Part shown: one piece after another, positions 36,998 to 45,280 of the stretch
Numbering within the stretch: position 1 is the first letter of the stretch
Layout of the letters: each line of letters starts with the position of its first letter
DNA from: Silvibacterium acidisoli
GTDB lineage: Bacteria; Acidobacteriota; Terriglobia; Terriglobales; Acidobacteriaceae
Reading direction: 5' to 3'
Assembly: GCA_022870745.1 (NCBI GenBank)
Contig: CP085323.1
Span: 2,914,001-2,978,000 of the forward strand
DNA length: 64,000 bases
Notes under the pieces: generated by a model
What the model was told of the DNA's origin: nothing
The model's database searches: none
The model's input: only the letters and a program-made list of their open reading frames with translations
Position numbers and translations under genes: made by a program

Positions 36998-37471
36998 ATG
37001 CGTCATCGCAATGCCGGATTCAAACTCGGACGGAACACCAGCCACCGCCGCGCTCTGCTGCGCAACCTGGTCACCTCTATCGTCCTGGAAGATCGTGTCG
37101 AGACCACCATCACCAAAGCGAAGGCGGTGCGTCCTCACGTAGAGAAGATGATTACCCTGGGCAAGAAGGGCGACGTTCACTCGCGCCGTCAGGCCCTGGC
37201 TTTCCTGCAGACCCGCGAAGCGGTCACCCGCCTGTTCGACACCGTGGCTCCGCGCTACGGCGATCGCAACGGCGGATACCTCCGCATCGTCCGCACCGGC
37301 TTCCAGAAGGGTGACGGAGCGGAAAAGGCCTTCATCGAGCTGCTCGGTGCTGAAGCGGTTCTCGACGAGAAGCGCCAGAAGCGTGCAGAAGTTCGCGAGA
37401 AGAAGCGCGAAGAGCTGCAGAAGGCACTCGCCGAACAGCAGCAGCAGGCTGGCGAAGAGCCCCAGGCTTAA
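36998..37471 (+). CDS. rplQ: Large-subunit ribosomal protein L17
   Basis: Last gene of the alpha set. MRHRNAGFKLGRNTSHRRALLRNLVTSIVLEDRVETTITKAK is the diagnostic N-terminus. The 157-residue product is longer than the E. coli one (127) through a Glu/Lys/Gln-rich C-terminal helix. A strong terminator follows at 37488. Confidence 0.96.
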   Translation: MRHRNAGFKLGRNTSHRRALLRNLVTSIVLEDRVETTITKAKAVRPHVEKMITLGKKGDVHSRRQALAFLQTREAVTRLFDTVAPRYGDRNGGYLRIVRTGFQKGDGAEKAFIELLGAEAVLDEKRQKRAEVREKKREELQKALAEQQQQAGEEPQA

Positions 37472-37487
37472 GCCGTTCGCAAGAACT

Positions 37488-37523
37488 ACAAAAGCGCATC
37501 CGCGAGGATGCGCTTTTGTTTTG
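37488..37523 (+). terminator. Terminator of the ribosomal supercluster
   Basis: ACAAAAGCGCATCC (37488-37501) pairs perfectly with GGATGCGCTTTTGT (37506-37519) around GCGA and runs into TTTT. It is the only strong intrinsic terminator seen between rpsL and rplQ's end. Confidence 0.93.
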
Positions 37524-37539
37524 CGCCGACACTTTCGTC

Positions 37540-37570
37540 TTGTCATTCCGAACGAAGCGAGGAATCTCTA
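37540..37570. repeat. Dispersed repeat, CATTCCGAACGAAGCGAGGAATCT type
   Basis: The motif GTCATTCCGAACGAAGCGA followed by GGAATCTCTA contains the internal dyad ATTCC/GGAAT and resembles a short intergenic repeat seen in many bacterial genomes. One copy in the window. Confidence 0.5.
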
Positions 37571-37591
37571 CTCTCGTCCCGCCACCAAAAC

Positions 37592-37739
37592 GGGTGCCCC
37601 ATCCAAGCTACGCTTGGGTGGGAGAGCAGGACGTTTATGTCGCCGGTTCTGAGTTGCGTCGTTCTGAGAAGGAGATCATAGGTCTTGGTGGTCTGGGCAT
37701 CATCGCATCCCACCCAAGCGGAGCTTGGATGGGGCACCC
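37592..37739. repeat. Palindromic intergenic repeat A
   Basis: The left arm 37592-37622 (begins GGGTGCCCCATCCAAGCT) and right arm 37708-37739 (ends GCTTGGATGGGGCACCC) are inverse complements with about one mismatch in 32. Each arm also has an internal hairpin (CCAAGC/GCTTGG). The middle ~85 nt contains no supported gene. This is a repeat type I recall as abundant in Acidobacteriaceae. Confidence 0.75.
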
Positions 37740-37774
37740 GGCCTGCGTTTACTATGTCCAACGGGAGAGTTCTC

Positions 37775-38107
37775 ATGCACGGTCAGAAAAAGAGGCGGAC
37801 GCGGACCCTTCAAGGCAGTATCGCAGTCGAAGAGCTGAGTCTTAACTGGCGTCTAATCAGCGAGCCTCTCTGGTCTACGGACCACGGGTATAAGGGCGTC
37901 TGCATCGCGGTTCAGGCCGAGGATCAAACCGGGCGCGAACTCATTTTGCAGTATCCTTACCCGAGAAATTCATTAGGCAGTCCATTGCCTCTGCCACAAC
38001 GTCCGCGTGTTTCTGAGAAAACGATCCAAGAGGACGTACAACAAGCTCTTAAGAACGGTTGGGATCCTCGATCACGCGGTAAAGCAACAGTGTTCCTACT
38101 TCCTTGA
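37775..38107 (+). CDS. Conserved hypothetical protein, 110 aa
   Basis: I do not recognise a function. The start ATG 37775 has GGGAGAG 5 nt upstream; the longer frame from 37685 runs back into repeat A and is not credible. The N-terminus is very basic (GQKKRRTRTLQG). The rest reads as a compact mixed fold: WRLISEPLWSTDHGYKGVCIAVQ, then ELILQYPYP, a Pro-rich linker PLPLPQRPRVSEKTI and a C-terminal GWDPRSRGKATVF motif. A similar 'QRP...GW.P.SRGK.F' ending occurs in small proteins of several phyla, as far as I recall. It stands alone between two palindromic repeats and two terminators. Confidence 0.65.
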   Translation: MHGQKKRRTRTLQGSIAVEELSLNWRLISEPLWSTDHGYKGVCIAVQAEDQTGRELILQYPYPRNSLGSPLPLPQRPRVSEKTIQEDVQQALKNGWDPRSRGKATVFLLP

Positions 38108-38142
38108 GTGATTTCCGGAAAAGTCCGTTTTGGAAGACATCA

Positions 38143-38243
38143 CAGGTGCCTCATCCATGGCAGTTTTATCGTCATGGTTGGGTTCTGAACCCGTATAAGC
38201 ATCGTCCCCACCCATGACCAACAGCAGGTCATGGATGGGGCAC
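38143..38243. repeat. Palindromic intergenic repeat B
   Basis: The same family as repeat A. The left arm GGTGCCTCATCCATG (38143-38157) is inverse to CATGGATGGGGCACC near 38228-38242. The right half has its own hairpin (CATGACC/GGTCATG). Together A and B flank the 110-residue gene. Confidence 0.65.
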
Positions 38244-38262
38244 CCATTTTCTTCCATAAACA

Positions 38263-38289
38263 ACAACGGCGCACCCTGCGGGTGCGCCG
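38263..38289 (-). terminator. Terminator of mqnC
   Basis: AACGGCGCACCC (38263-38274) pairs with GGGTGCGCCGTT (38278-38289) with a 3-nt loop, just past the mqnC stop. On the minus strand it continues into a T-rich GTTGTTTAT. Confidence 0.75.
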
Positions 38290-38311
38290 TTCGCTGTTTG
38301 AAGAGCAGAAG

Positions 38312-39358
38312 CTAGTTCAGAAACATTGTTGTGTACAGCGTATCGCGTTGCACGGGCTTGAAGCCGGCGTCGCGGATTACCCTGCGTAGCTCTTCTTCCG
38401 TAGTGCAGTTTGAGGTTCCCGCAGCCTTGACGACGTTTTCTTCGAGCATCACCGACCCGACGTCATTTCCGCCGAAGCGCAGGCCTAACTGCAGAACTTT
38501 CAGGCCCTGTGTCACCCAGCTTGCCTGTACGTTCTCGATGTTCGAGAGGTAGAGGCGCGAGATGGCCAGTGTCTTGAGATATTCGACTGAAGTCGCTTCG
38601 TCCCAGCCGCGTCCGCCGAGCGCGGTGTTGTTCGGCTGGAAGCTCCATGGGATGAATGCCGTGAATCCGCCGGTCTCTTCCTGCAGGCGGCGCACGTGTT
38701 CGAAGTGGTTCACGCGGTGCTCGAAGGTTTCGCCTACGCCGAACATCATTGTTGCCGTCGTACGCATGCCCAGCTCGTGAGCGGTGCGGTGTACGAGCAG
38801 CCAGTCTTCGGTCTTGCACTTCAGGCGAGCGATCTTATGGCGAACTTCGTCGTCGAGAATCTCTGCTCCGCCGCCGGGGATCGAGTCGAGTCCGGCATCA
38901 CGCAGGCGCATGATCGTATCGCGGACGGAGAGTTCGCTGTACTCGGCAATGGCCAGAATTTCAGATGCCGAGAAGCAGTGCAGCCACACCTGCGGATAGC
39001 GTTCGCGGATGCCGCGCAGCAGGCTCTCGAACCATTCGATTTTGAGATCGGGATGAAGGCCGCCCTGCATCAGTACACCGGTGCCGCCGAGTTCGACGGT
39101 CTCGCGAATTTTCTCGTGGATCGTGTCGAAGTCGAGGATGTAGCCTTCGCTGGCCATCTTGCCCTTGAGCGGGCGATAGAAGGCGCAGAAGGTGCAGTAT
39201 TCGGTGCAGAAATTGGTGTAGTTGATATTGCGGTCGATGATGTAGGTCACCACCCCTTCCGGGTGGAGCTTGCGCCGCAGGGCATCGGCTTCCATGCCCA
39301 GTCCGATCAGATCGTCGGAGCGGAAATAATCCAAAGCCTGTTGACGAGTAATAGACAC
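38312..39358 (-). CDS. mqnC: Cyclic dehypoxanthinylfutalosine synthase
   Basis: A radical-SAM enzyme of the futalosine route to menaquinone; it cyclises dehypoxanthine futalosine. The 348 residues include the [4Fe-4S] motif C51-x3-C55-x2-C58 (NYTNFCTEYCTFCAFYR), GTGVLMQGGLHPDL and the C-terminal GGNDVGSVMLEENVVKAAG that separates MqnC/MqnE from other radical-SAM proteins. MqnC is favoured over MqnE by the LMQGGLHPDLKIEW segment. The start is GTG. No other mqn gene is adjacent. It implies that the host uses menaquinone made by this pathway. Confidence 0.9.
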   Translation of the reverse strand: MSITRQQALDYFRSDDLIGLGMEADALRRKLHPEGVVTYIIDRNINYTNFCTEYCTFCAFYRPLKGKMASEGYILDFDTIHEKIRETVELGGTGVLMQGGLHPDLKIEWFESLLRGIRERYPQVWLHCFSASEILAIAEYSELSVRDTIMRLRDAGLDSIPGGGAEILDDEVRHKIARLKCKTEDWLLVHRTAHELGMRTTATMMFGVGETFEHRVNHFEHVRRLQEETGGFTAFIPWSFQPNNTALGGRGWDEATSVEYLKTLAISRLYLSNIENVQASWVTQGLKVLQLGLRFGGNDVGSVMLEENVVKAAGTSNCTTEEELRRVIRDAGFKPVQRDTLYTTMFLN

Positions 39359-39671
39359 ATATCCATCTTAGAAGAACTTACGCCGGACCTCAAAGGGTTC
39401 CAGAAGTCTATGCTTTCAAAAGACATAAAAGTTTTGCTCGATAAACTGAACAAAATCGCCGAACAAATTGTTTGTTGATCGCGGGGACAACCGCTGACGC
39501 AAAATTTGTATTCTGAGGTTTGTAAGGATCAGTGTTTCTGATCTTGCGACCCGGTTTTGCCTCTACAAATCAGTCGTTCAGTATCCGGAATCGTCTGGGC
39601 TTTTATCCACGACGGTGGTCTGCGGACTGCCTCAACCACATAAATTCACCGCAGGAGCTAAGACCTTCTTT
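39359..39671. other. Divergent intergenic region, mqnC / DUF481 gene
   Basis: About 310 bases between divergent genes. It holds an AACAAA-TTG-TTTGTT dyad (39462-39476) and a GATCAG-TGTTT-CTGATC hairpin (39527-39543). Either could be an operator or leader structure. No promoter boxes were assigned with confidence. Confidence 0.4.
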
Positions 39672-40910
39672 ATGAATCTGGCCACCAGATCTCCACGTTC
39701 ATTGCCCATCACCTTTCTGCTTGCAGCGTTCGCACTGCTTCTCTTGGGTTCGGGCTACGCCTTTGCAGCCGACGGAGCAGACGGAGCGAAAAATGCGGCC
39801 AAGCCTGCTCCTGATGTGATCATCTTTCAAAACGGCGATCAGTTGTCTGGTACCTTTGTCCGCGAGGTTGGTGGCACCGTTACCTTCCATAACGACATTA
39901 CCGGCGACATCAATGTCAGCTGGGACAAGATCAAGGAACTGCGCACCGGTTCGAAGCTCGTCGTCCTCGATCAGTCTGTCACCGGCAAGATGAAGAAGAA
40001 GGACAAGCTGCCCGCGAATACGCCGGAAGGCACGGTCACGATGGCGAATTCCATGATCACCGTTCATCCGGATAACAACGCGATGATCGAGCCGATCCCG
40101 GTGAAGAATGCCGCGTATGTGCTCGACGAGAACACGGTGAACAAGCAGCTTCGCGGGCATCCGGGGTTCTTCCAGGGATGGAATGGGACGATGACGGCAG
40201 GCGCGACGACCGTCTCGTCAACCCAGAACCAGTACACCTTCTCGGGAGCAGCCGCGCTCGTGCGTGTGGTGCCGACCGTGACCTGGCTCGATCCGAAAAA
40301 CCGCACCACGGCTGACTTCTCCGGGTCCTATGGAAAAATCACGCAGAATGCCTATACTTCGGGCGGCGTATTCTATCCGGAAACCAACACGAAGACCTCC
40401 ATCTACCATGCCGATGCTGAGCGCGATCAGTACTTCTCGCCCCGGCTTTACTATCTTGGCCAGGCCGCCTTCGATCACAACTTCAGCCTCCTCCTCGATC
40501 TGCAGCAGATCTACGGGGGTGGTATCGGTTGGACGGCGATCAAGGATCCCAAGCAGGAACTCGATCTGAAGGCTACCGTGCAGTATGAGAAGCAGAGCTT
40601 TATCGGAGACGATACTGCGGCTAACCAGAACCTGATCGGTTCGACCTTCAGCGCAAACTACACGCGCACGTTGCCAGGCAAGATCGCCTTCGCACAGCAG
40701 GTCTCCTTCATCCCCGCCTACAACACCCCGCGCGCTTACTCTGCAACGGAAACCGATGGGCTTACCTTTCCGGCCTACAAGAACTTCGGTTTCACTGTAG
40801 GCACACTCGACACCTACCTGAACGATCCGGCCCCGGCCGTGCCGTCCACGAAGCGGAATTCCTTCCAGTTCACATTTGGAATCACCTACACCGCAAAATC
40901 GACCTACTAA
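39672..40910 (+). CDS. DUF481-domain outer-membrane protein
   Basis: A 412-residue exported protein. The signal peptide ends near GYAFAADG. The N-terminal module (DVIIFQNGDQLSGTFVREVGGTVTFHNDITGDINVSWDKI) is the small beta domain often found before DUF481, and the C-terminal ~220 residues form alternating aromatic beta strands typical of the DUF481 barrel (YGKITQNAY, YFSPRLYYLGQAAFDHNFS, FQFTFGITYTAKSTY). The start at 39672 gives the proper signal; the frame is open from 39615. Function unknown; DUF481 proteins are sometimes linked to salt or envelope stress. Confidence 0.82.
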   Translation: MNLATRSPRSLPITFLLAAFALLLLGSGYAFAADGADGAKNAAKPAPDVIIFQNGDQLSGTFVREVGGTVTFHNDITGDINVSWDKIKELRTGSKLVVLDQSVTGKMKKKDKLPANTPEGTVTMANSMITVHPDNNAMIEPIPVKNAAYVLDENTVNKQLRGHPGFFQGWNGTMTAGATTVSSTQNQYTFSGAAALVRVVPTVTWLDPKNRTTADFSGSYGKITQNAYTSGGVFYPETNTKTSIYHADAERDQYFSPRLYYLGQAAFDHNFSLLLDLQQIYGGGIGWTAIKDPKQELDLKATVQYEKQSFIGDDTAANQNLIGSTFSANYTRTLPGKIAFAQQVSFIPAYNTPRAYSATETDGLTFPAYKNFGFTVGTLDTYLNDPAPAVPSTKRNSFQFTFGITYTAKSTY

Positions 40911-40929
40911 GCTTTAACCGCTCAAATAG

Positions 40930-40956
40930 AAATGGCCCGGAATCTCCGGGCCATTT
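40930..40956. terminator. Bidirectional terminator
   Basis: AAATGGCCCGGA (40930-40941) and TCCGGGCCATTT (40945-40956) are perfectly complementary, between convergent genes (DUF481 protein and cytochrome c). Confidence 0.88.
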
Positions 40957-40968
40957 CCATTTGGCGGC

Positions 40969-41604
40969 TTACTTTCCGTCGGGTGGAATCGGCGAGGGCA
41001 TGGCGTCGAGCTTCAGGTCCGTGATCTTCTGCGCGGGTGCGGTCGACTGCGGCGCAGGCGAAGCTGCGGTGGGGTCAAGGTCGAGAGGCTGCTTCAACAA
41101 CGTAAGCGCATCAGCCGGAAGCGGCTGGTCGGCATGGGCGAGCAGCAGGCTGACTTGCCACATCTGCGTCTGATTCAACACCTTGTCAAAAGCAGGCATG
41201 CCGGTCAGCCGGATGCCGTTTGCAACCTTCCAGTAGGTCTCTCCCGGCGGATCGTCGCTTACCCCCACCACGCCGCTGCTATGCGGCGCCCAGAGCTGGG
41301 GTGCGTGAGGGTACATATGCGCTGCAAAGGAAGATGGGCGCCCGTAGAGGCCATGGCAGGAGGCGCACTGCTGGCGGTAGATATGGGCTCCCGCTTCCAG
41401 ATTCGTTGCGCTGGCCTCGATAGGAGCCGTTTTAGGCATTTCTTTGTCGATGCGTGCATGAAGGGGCTGGCGCACAATTTCTTTTTCCAGCAGAAAAGGA
41501 TGGTCGGTGACCGCCACAGGAGGGTGTCCTGTACGAAAATAGAAGTAGCCGGCGAGGGGAAGCGTCAACAGCCCGAGAATCAGGCCCAGCAAAAAAGTCT
41601 TCAT
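40969..41604 (-). CDS. Membrane-anchored c-type cytochrome
   Basis: A 211-residue periplasmic cytochrome held by one N-terminal helix (residues 3-23, possibly an uncleaved signal anchor). Heme binding is by C80-A-S-C83-H84, and Met136 in LTGMPAF is the likely axial ligand, so this is a class I-like fold. The C-terminal 40 residues are Pro/Ala-rich. It may donate electrons to or accept them from a respiratory complex; none is encoded nearby. It is transcribed alone. Confidence 0.88.
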   Translation of the reverse strand: MKTFLLGLILGLLTLPLAGYFYFRTGHPPVAVTDHPFLLEKEIVRQPLHARIDKEMPKTAPIEASATNLEAGAHIYRQQCASCHGLYGRPSSFAAHMYPHAPQLWAPHSSGVVGVSDDPPGETYWKVANGIRLTGMPAFDKVLNQTQMWQVSLLLAHADQPLPADALTLLKQPLDLDPTAASPAPQSTAPAQKITDLKLDAMPSPIPPDGK

Positions 41605-41772
41605 GCGATCTTTGTGCCTTCAGGGTGAGATGGTCTCAGCATCGCCAAGACTTTAGCAGCAATCCCAGCAAAGCAGGGACGCAGGGCCGCTGGCAAGTGA
41701 TTTAATACAGTAAGCGGGGTATTGCGCTTTTTTCGCTCCCGCATGCAGCAGGTTGTGGAGGCTTCTAGGTTC

Positions 41773-42537
41773 ATGTTTTTTGGAAAGCGTAAGGGATACC
41801 GCGCGTATCCGGTTTTGGCCCTGGCTCTTGCTATGGCTCCGATGGCAGGCTGGGCACAGTCTTCGACAGATCAGCCTCTGCAGTCCCCCGATCAGCAGAC
41901 CAACAGCCAGCAGACGATTCCGCCGTCCCAGCGCTCCGAAGTTTTGCGCCAGGCCCAGCAGCGCGTCATGGCTCGCCGCAAGCTGCGCATCCAGCAGATC
42001 ATCCGCGACACCTACAGCCGCCAGTATGAGTTCTATGCAGGCGGCGGATACACGCGCTTTCGTCCGGGGTCCTATCTTCAGCACAACAGCGAAGCCAACT
42101 GGAATGTGGGCATCACGGATTACAAGTGGGGCAACCTGGGCGTAACGGCCGATTTCCGTGGCTACTACGGAACGGCGTTTGTCGGTGTGAACCAGTTCCA
42201 GGTTTTCAAGCCCAGCATCAGCCAGTACACCTTTATGGCGGGTCCGCAGTACCGCTTCTTTGAGGGCCAGCACTGGGGTTGGAGCGCGTTCGGCCTGGCA
42301 GGTCTCGGTCACGGAAACTTTGGCACCGGCACCAACGGATTCGACCCGACAACGGTCGGCCTCTATCCGAACGGCGACACTTTCCAGTTTGCGGTGGGGG
42401 CGAGCGTGGATTACAACATCACGCCGACTCTGGCCATGCGGCTATCGCCGAACTACATGTATACCCGCTACGGCAGCGACACCCAGAACAATCTGGGCTG
42501 GAACGCCGGGATGGTCTATCGCTTCGGACATCGCTAG
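41773..42537 (+). CDS. Outer-membrane beta-barrel protein
   Basis: A 254-residue exported protein. The signal peptide ends at GWAQ (ALALAMAPMAGWAQ). A Gln/Ser-rich, probably helical segment (25-85) precedes a domain of about eight amphipathic strands (YEFYAGGGYTRF, FMAGPQYRFF, WSAFGLAGLGHGNF, FAVGASVDYNI, LAMRLSPNYMYTRYG), ending in VYRFGHR with the C-terminal aromatic pattern of outer-membrane barrels. OmpA/OmpW-like porin family is the nearest description. The start at 41773 is chosen for the signal peptide; frames extend upstream to 41722. Confidence 0.78.
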   Translation: MFFGKRKGYRAYPVLALALAMAPMAGWAQSSTDQPLQSPDQQTNSQQTIPPSQRSEVLRQAQQRVMARRKLRIQQIIRDTYSRQYEFYAGGGYTRFRPGSYLQHNSEANWNVGITDYKWGNLGVTADFRGYYGTAFVGVNQFQVFKPSISQYTFMAGPQYRFFEGQHWGWSAFGLAGLGHGNFGTGTNGFDPTTVGLYPNGDTFQFAVGASVDYNITPTLAMRLSPNYMYTRYGSDTQNNLGWNAGMVYRFGHR

Positions 42538-42555
42538 TCCACTTAGAGTAAAAAG

Positions 42556-42583
42556 AACGGCCGTGTCCTCGGACACGGCCGTT
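42556..42583. terminator. Bidirectional terminator
   Basis: AACGGCCGTGTC (42556-42567) and GACACGGCCGTT (42572-42583) with a CTCG loop, between the convergent barrel-protein and fumarase genes, with T runs or A runs on both sides. Confidence 0.9.
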
Positions 42584-42595
42584 TTCATTGAGTGA

Positions 42596-44119
42596 CTACG
42601 CCAGAATTGGGATTCCGGCGATCTTCGACTGGATGCGTGCCTGCCACTCCTGCGGTCCAGTCTGGTGCACGGACACGCCTGCGGCATCGACAGCCACGGT
42701 CACCGGCATGTCCTTTACCTCGAATTCATAAATCGCTTCCATGCCCAGGTCTTCAAAGGCAAGCACGCGCGATCCCTTGATGGCCTTCGATACGAGATAA
42801 GCGGCGCCTCCCACGGCCATCAGGTATACGGCGTGGTTGTCGCGGATGGCATCGATTGCCGCCTGTCCGCGCTCGGCCTTGCCGACCATGCCAAGCAGGC
42901 CGGTTTCTTCGAGCATCTGGCGGGTAAACTTGTCCATGCGCGTGGCGGTCGTGGGGCCTGCCGGGCCAACAACTTCTTCGCCAACCGGATCGACGGGGCC
43001 GACGTAGTAGATGAAGCGATTGGTGAAGTCCACCGGCAGCTTCTCGCCGCGGCTCAGCATGTCGGTCATGCGCTTGTGAGCGGCGTCGCGGCCGGTTAAC
43101 AGCTTGCCGTTCAGCAGCAGGACCTCGCCCGGCTTCCAGGCGGCAACTTCTTCAGGCGTGACGGTGTCCAGATTCACGCGGCGTGCCGTGCTGACGTCAT
43201 AGGTGAGCGTCGGCCAGTCTTCGAGCGAAGGCGGTTCGAGCGCTACCGGACCGGAGCCGTCGAGCACGAAGTGAGCGTGGCGGGTGGCCGCGCAGTTGGG
43301 AATCATTGCCACAGGCAGGTTTGCAGCGTGCGTCGGGTAATCGCGAATCTTCACGTCGAGAACGGTCGTGAGGCCGCCGAGACCCTGCGCGCCGATACCG
43401 AGTTCATTGACCTTGCGATAGAGCTCGACGCGCATCTCTTCGAGCTTGTTCGCGGGACCGCGCGCGATTACATCCTGGATATCGATCGGGTCCATCAGCG
43501 ATTCCTTAGCCAGCAGCATCGCCTTTTCCGCCGTGCCGCCGATGCCGATGCCGAGCATGCCCGGCGGGCACCAGCCTGCGCCCATGGTGGGAACGGTCTT
43601 CAGCACCCAGTCAATGATCGAGTCCGACGGATTAAGCATGGCGAACTTCGACTTGGCTTCGGAGCCGCCGCCCTTGGCTGCGACCGTGACTTCGACTTCG
43701 TCGCCGCGTACCAGCTCGATGTTCACGACGGCGGGGGTATTGTCCTTCGTGTTTTTCCGGCTGAAGGCAGGATCGGCAAGGATCGAGGCGCGCAGCTTGT
43801 TGTCCGGATGCAGGTAGGCGCGGCGCACGCCCTCGTTCACCATCTCTTCGACTGTGAGCTCCGAGTTCCAGCGGACGCCCATGCCGATCTTCAGGAAGAC
43901 GGTGACGATGCCGGTGTCCTGGCAGATGGGGCGATGGCCCTCCGCGCACATGCGCGAGTTGATGAGGATCTGCGCCATTGCATCGCGGGCGGCGGGCGAT
44001 TCTTCGAGGTCGTAGGCCCGCGCCAGTCCCTGGATGTAGTCGACCGGATGGTAATAGCTGATGTACTGGAGGGCGTTTGCGACGCTCTCGATGAAGTCTT
44101 CCTGCTGGATGGTGACCAT
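42596..44119 (-). CDS. fumA: Fumarate hydratase, class I (iron-sulfur)
   Basis: Interconverts fumarate and L-malate in the TCA cycle. The 507-residue protein fuses the alpha (N-terminal) and beta (C-terminal) domains. CQDTG, GAGWCPPG and NCAATRH provide the cysteines expected for the [4Fe-4S] cluster, and the beta part has GPTTATRMDKF and LLNGKLLTGRDAAHKRM. The frame is open to 44176, but the family start MVTIQQEDFIE is at 44119, after a GAGAGA tract. The cluster type makes it oxygen-sensitive. The symbol is used for the class, not as strict orthology to E. coli FumA. Confidence 0.93.
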   Translation of the reverse strand: MVTIQQEDFIESVANALQYISYYHPVDYIQGLARAYDLEESPAARDAMAQILINSRMCAEGHRPICQDTGIVTVFLKIGMGVRWNSELTVEEMVNEGVRRAYLHPDNKLRASILADPAFSRKNTKDNTPAVVNIELVRGDEVEVTVAAKGGGSEAKSKFAMLNPSDSIIDWVLKTVPTMGAGWCPPGMLGIGIGGTAEKAMLLAKESLMDPIDIQDVIARGPANKLEEMRVELYRKVNELGIGAQGLGGLTTVLDVKIRDYPTHAANLPVAMIPNCAATRHAHFVLDGSGPVALEPPSLEDWPTLTYDVSTARRVNLDTVTPEEVAAWKPGEVLLLNGKLLTGRDAAHKRMTDMLSRGEKLPVDFTNRFIYYVGPVDPVGEEVVGPAGPTTATRMDKFTRQMLEETGLLGMVGKAERGQAAIDAIRDNHAVYLMAVGGAAYLVSKAIKGSRVLAFEDLGMEAIYEFEVKDMPVTVAVDAAGVSVHQTGPQEWQARIQSKIAGIPILA

Positions 44120-44234
44120 AAGATTCTCTCTACTCAAGACTAAATGAGCAGGCAGAAAGCTGCTGTGACAGGGCATACCCTGGAGAGCGAGTCTCAGCGC
44201 TGTGCAGCCACCGGCGGAAAGAATCGTCTAAGCT

Positions 44235-45254
44235 ATGGAAATGAGTGATGAAACCTTTGACGTCCTGGTGATCGGAGCCGGTCCCACCGGCATGGCCTGC
44301 GCAATCGAGGCCCAGCGCGCGGGCTTCCGCAGTGTGATGGTCGATAAGGGATGCCTCTGCAACTCACTCTTTCACTATCCGTCGCACATGACGTTCTTTA
44401 CGACGCCGGAGCTGCTGGAGATCGGCGATATTCCGTTTCCCAGCCCAAACCAGAAGCCGAACCGTAACGAGGCTCTCGAGTATTACCGCAAGGTTGCGGA
44501 TCACTACAAGCTCGATGTGCGCCAGTACCGCACGGTGGAGTCGGTGACGGGGACCGACGACAACTTCTCGATTCTCACAAAGGATCAATTCGGCAGGGAA
44601 GAGACATATCGCTCGCGGAAGCTGATTATCGCTACCGGCTACTATGATCTGCCGAACTATCTGAACATCCCCGGCGAAGACCTGCCCAAGGTGCATCACT
44701 ACTATGACGATCCGCACCCTTTCTACGGGCTCGATGTGATGGTGATCGGAGGCAAGAACTCAGCAGCCATCGCTGCTCTGGAACTGTGGCGCCATGGCGC
44801 GAAAGTTACGCTTGTGCACCGCGGTCCGGCAATGCATCGTCACGTGAAGTACTGGATCCTCCCGGACATTGAGAATCGCATCAAGAACAAGGAAGTGGCC
44901 GCACACTTCGACAGCACCGTTTCGCGGATCGATCCCGACACGGTGACGATTCAGACGCCGCAGGGAGAGAAGGTTCTGCACAACGACTTTGTCTTTGCGC
45001 TTACCGGCTATCACCCCGACTTCCATTTCCTAAAAGGATTGGGGGTACGCATCGAGGGCAACGACATGCTGCCCTGCTGCGACGTGCAATCGCTTGAGAG
45101 TAATGTGCCCGGCATCTACCTTGCCGGAGTGATCGTGGCCGGAAGCCGCACCAATGAAATATTCATCGAGAACGGCCGTTTTCATGGCCGCCAGATTGCT
45201 GAGGACCTGAAGCGCAAACTTGCTGAAAGCGTCGTCGCGGCGGGAGCCAGCTGA
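44235..45254 (+). CDS. ypdA: YpdA-family bacillithiol-disulfide-type reductase
   Basis: A 339-residue FAD/NAD(P)H oxidoreductase. It has GAGPTGMACAIEAQ (FAD), KGCLCNSLFHYPSHMTFFTTPELLEIGDIPFP, which is characteristic of YpdA/Bdr, and GGKNSAAIAALELWRHGAKVTLVHRG (NADPH). YpdA reduces oxidised bacillithiol in Firmicutes; several Acidobacteria encode bacillithiol synthesis genes, so the same role is plausible. No bsh genes are in the window. The next gene, a histidine kinase, begins 26 nt later on the same strand. Confidence 0.85.
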   Translation: MEMSDETFDVLVIGAGPTGMACAIEAQRAGFRSVMVDKGCLCNSLFHYPSHMTFFTTPELLEIGDIPFPSPNQKPNRNEALEYYRKVADHYKLDVRQYRTVESVTGTDDNFSILTKDQFGREETYRSRKLIIATGYYDLPNYLNIPGEDLPKVHHYYDDPHPFYGLDVMVIGGKNSAAIAALELWRHGAKVTLVHRGPAMHRHVKYWILPDIENRIKNKEVAAHFDSTVSRIDPDTVTIQTPQGEKVLHNDFVFALTGYHPDFHFLKGLGVRIEGNDMLPCCDVQSLESNVPGIYLAGVIVAGSRTNEIFIENGRFHGRQIAEDLKRKLAESVVAAGAS

Positions 45255-45280
45255 TTGCTTCGCAACCGGAACGATTGAGC

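Noticed and set aside
38696-39478. 260-residue plus-strand ORF opposite mqnC
   Set aside because: Complement of a confident radical-SAM gene; its only non-overlapping part is the short A/T-rich intergenic end.
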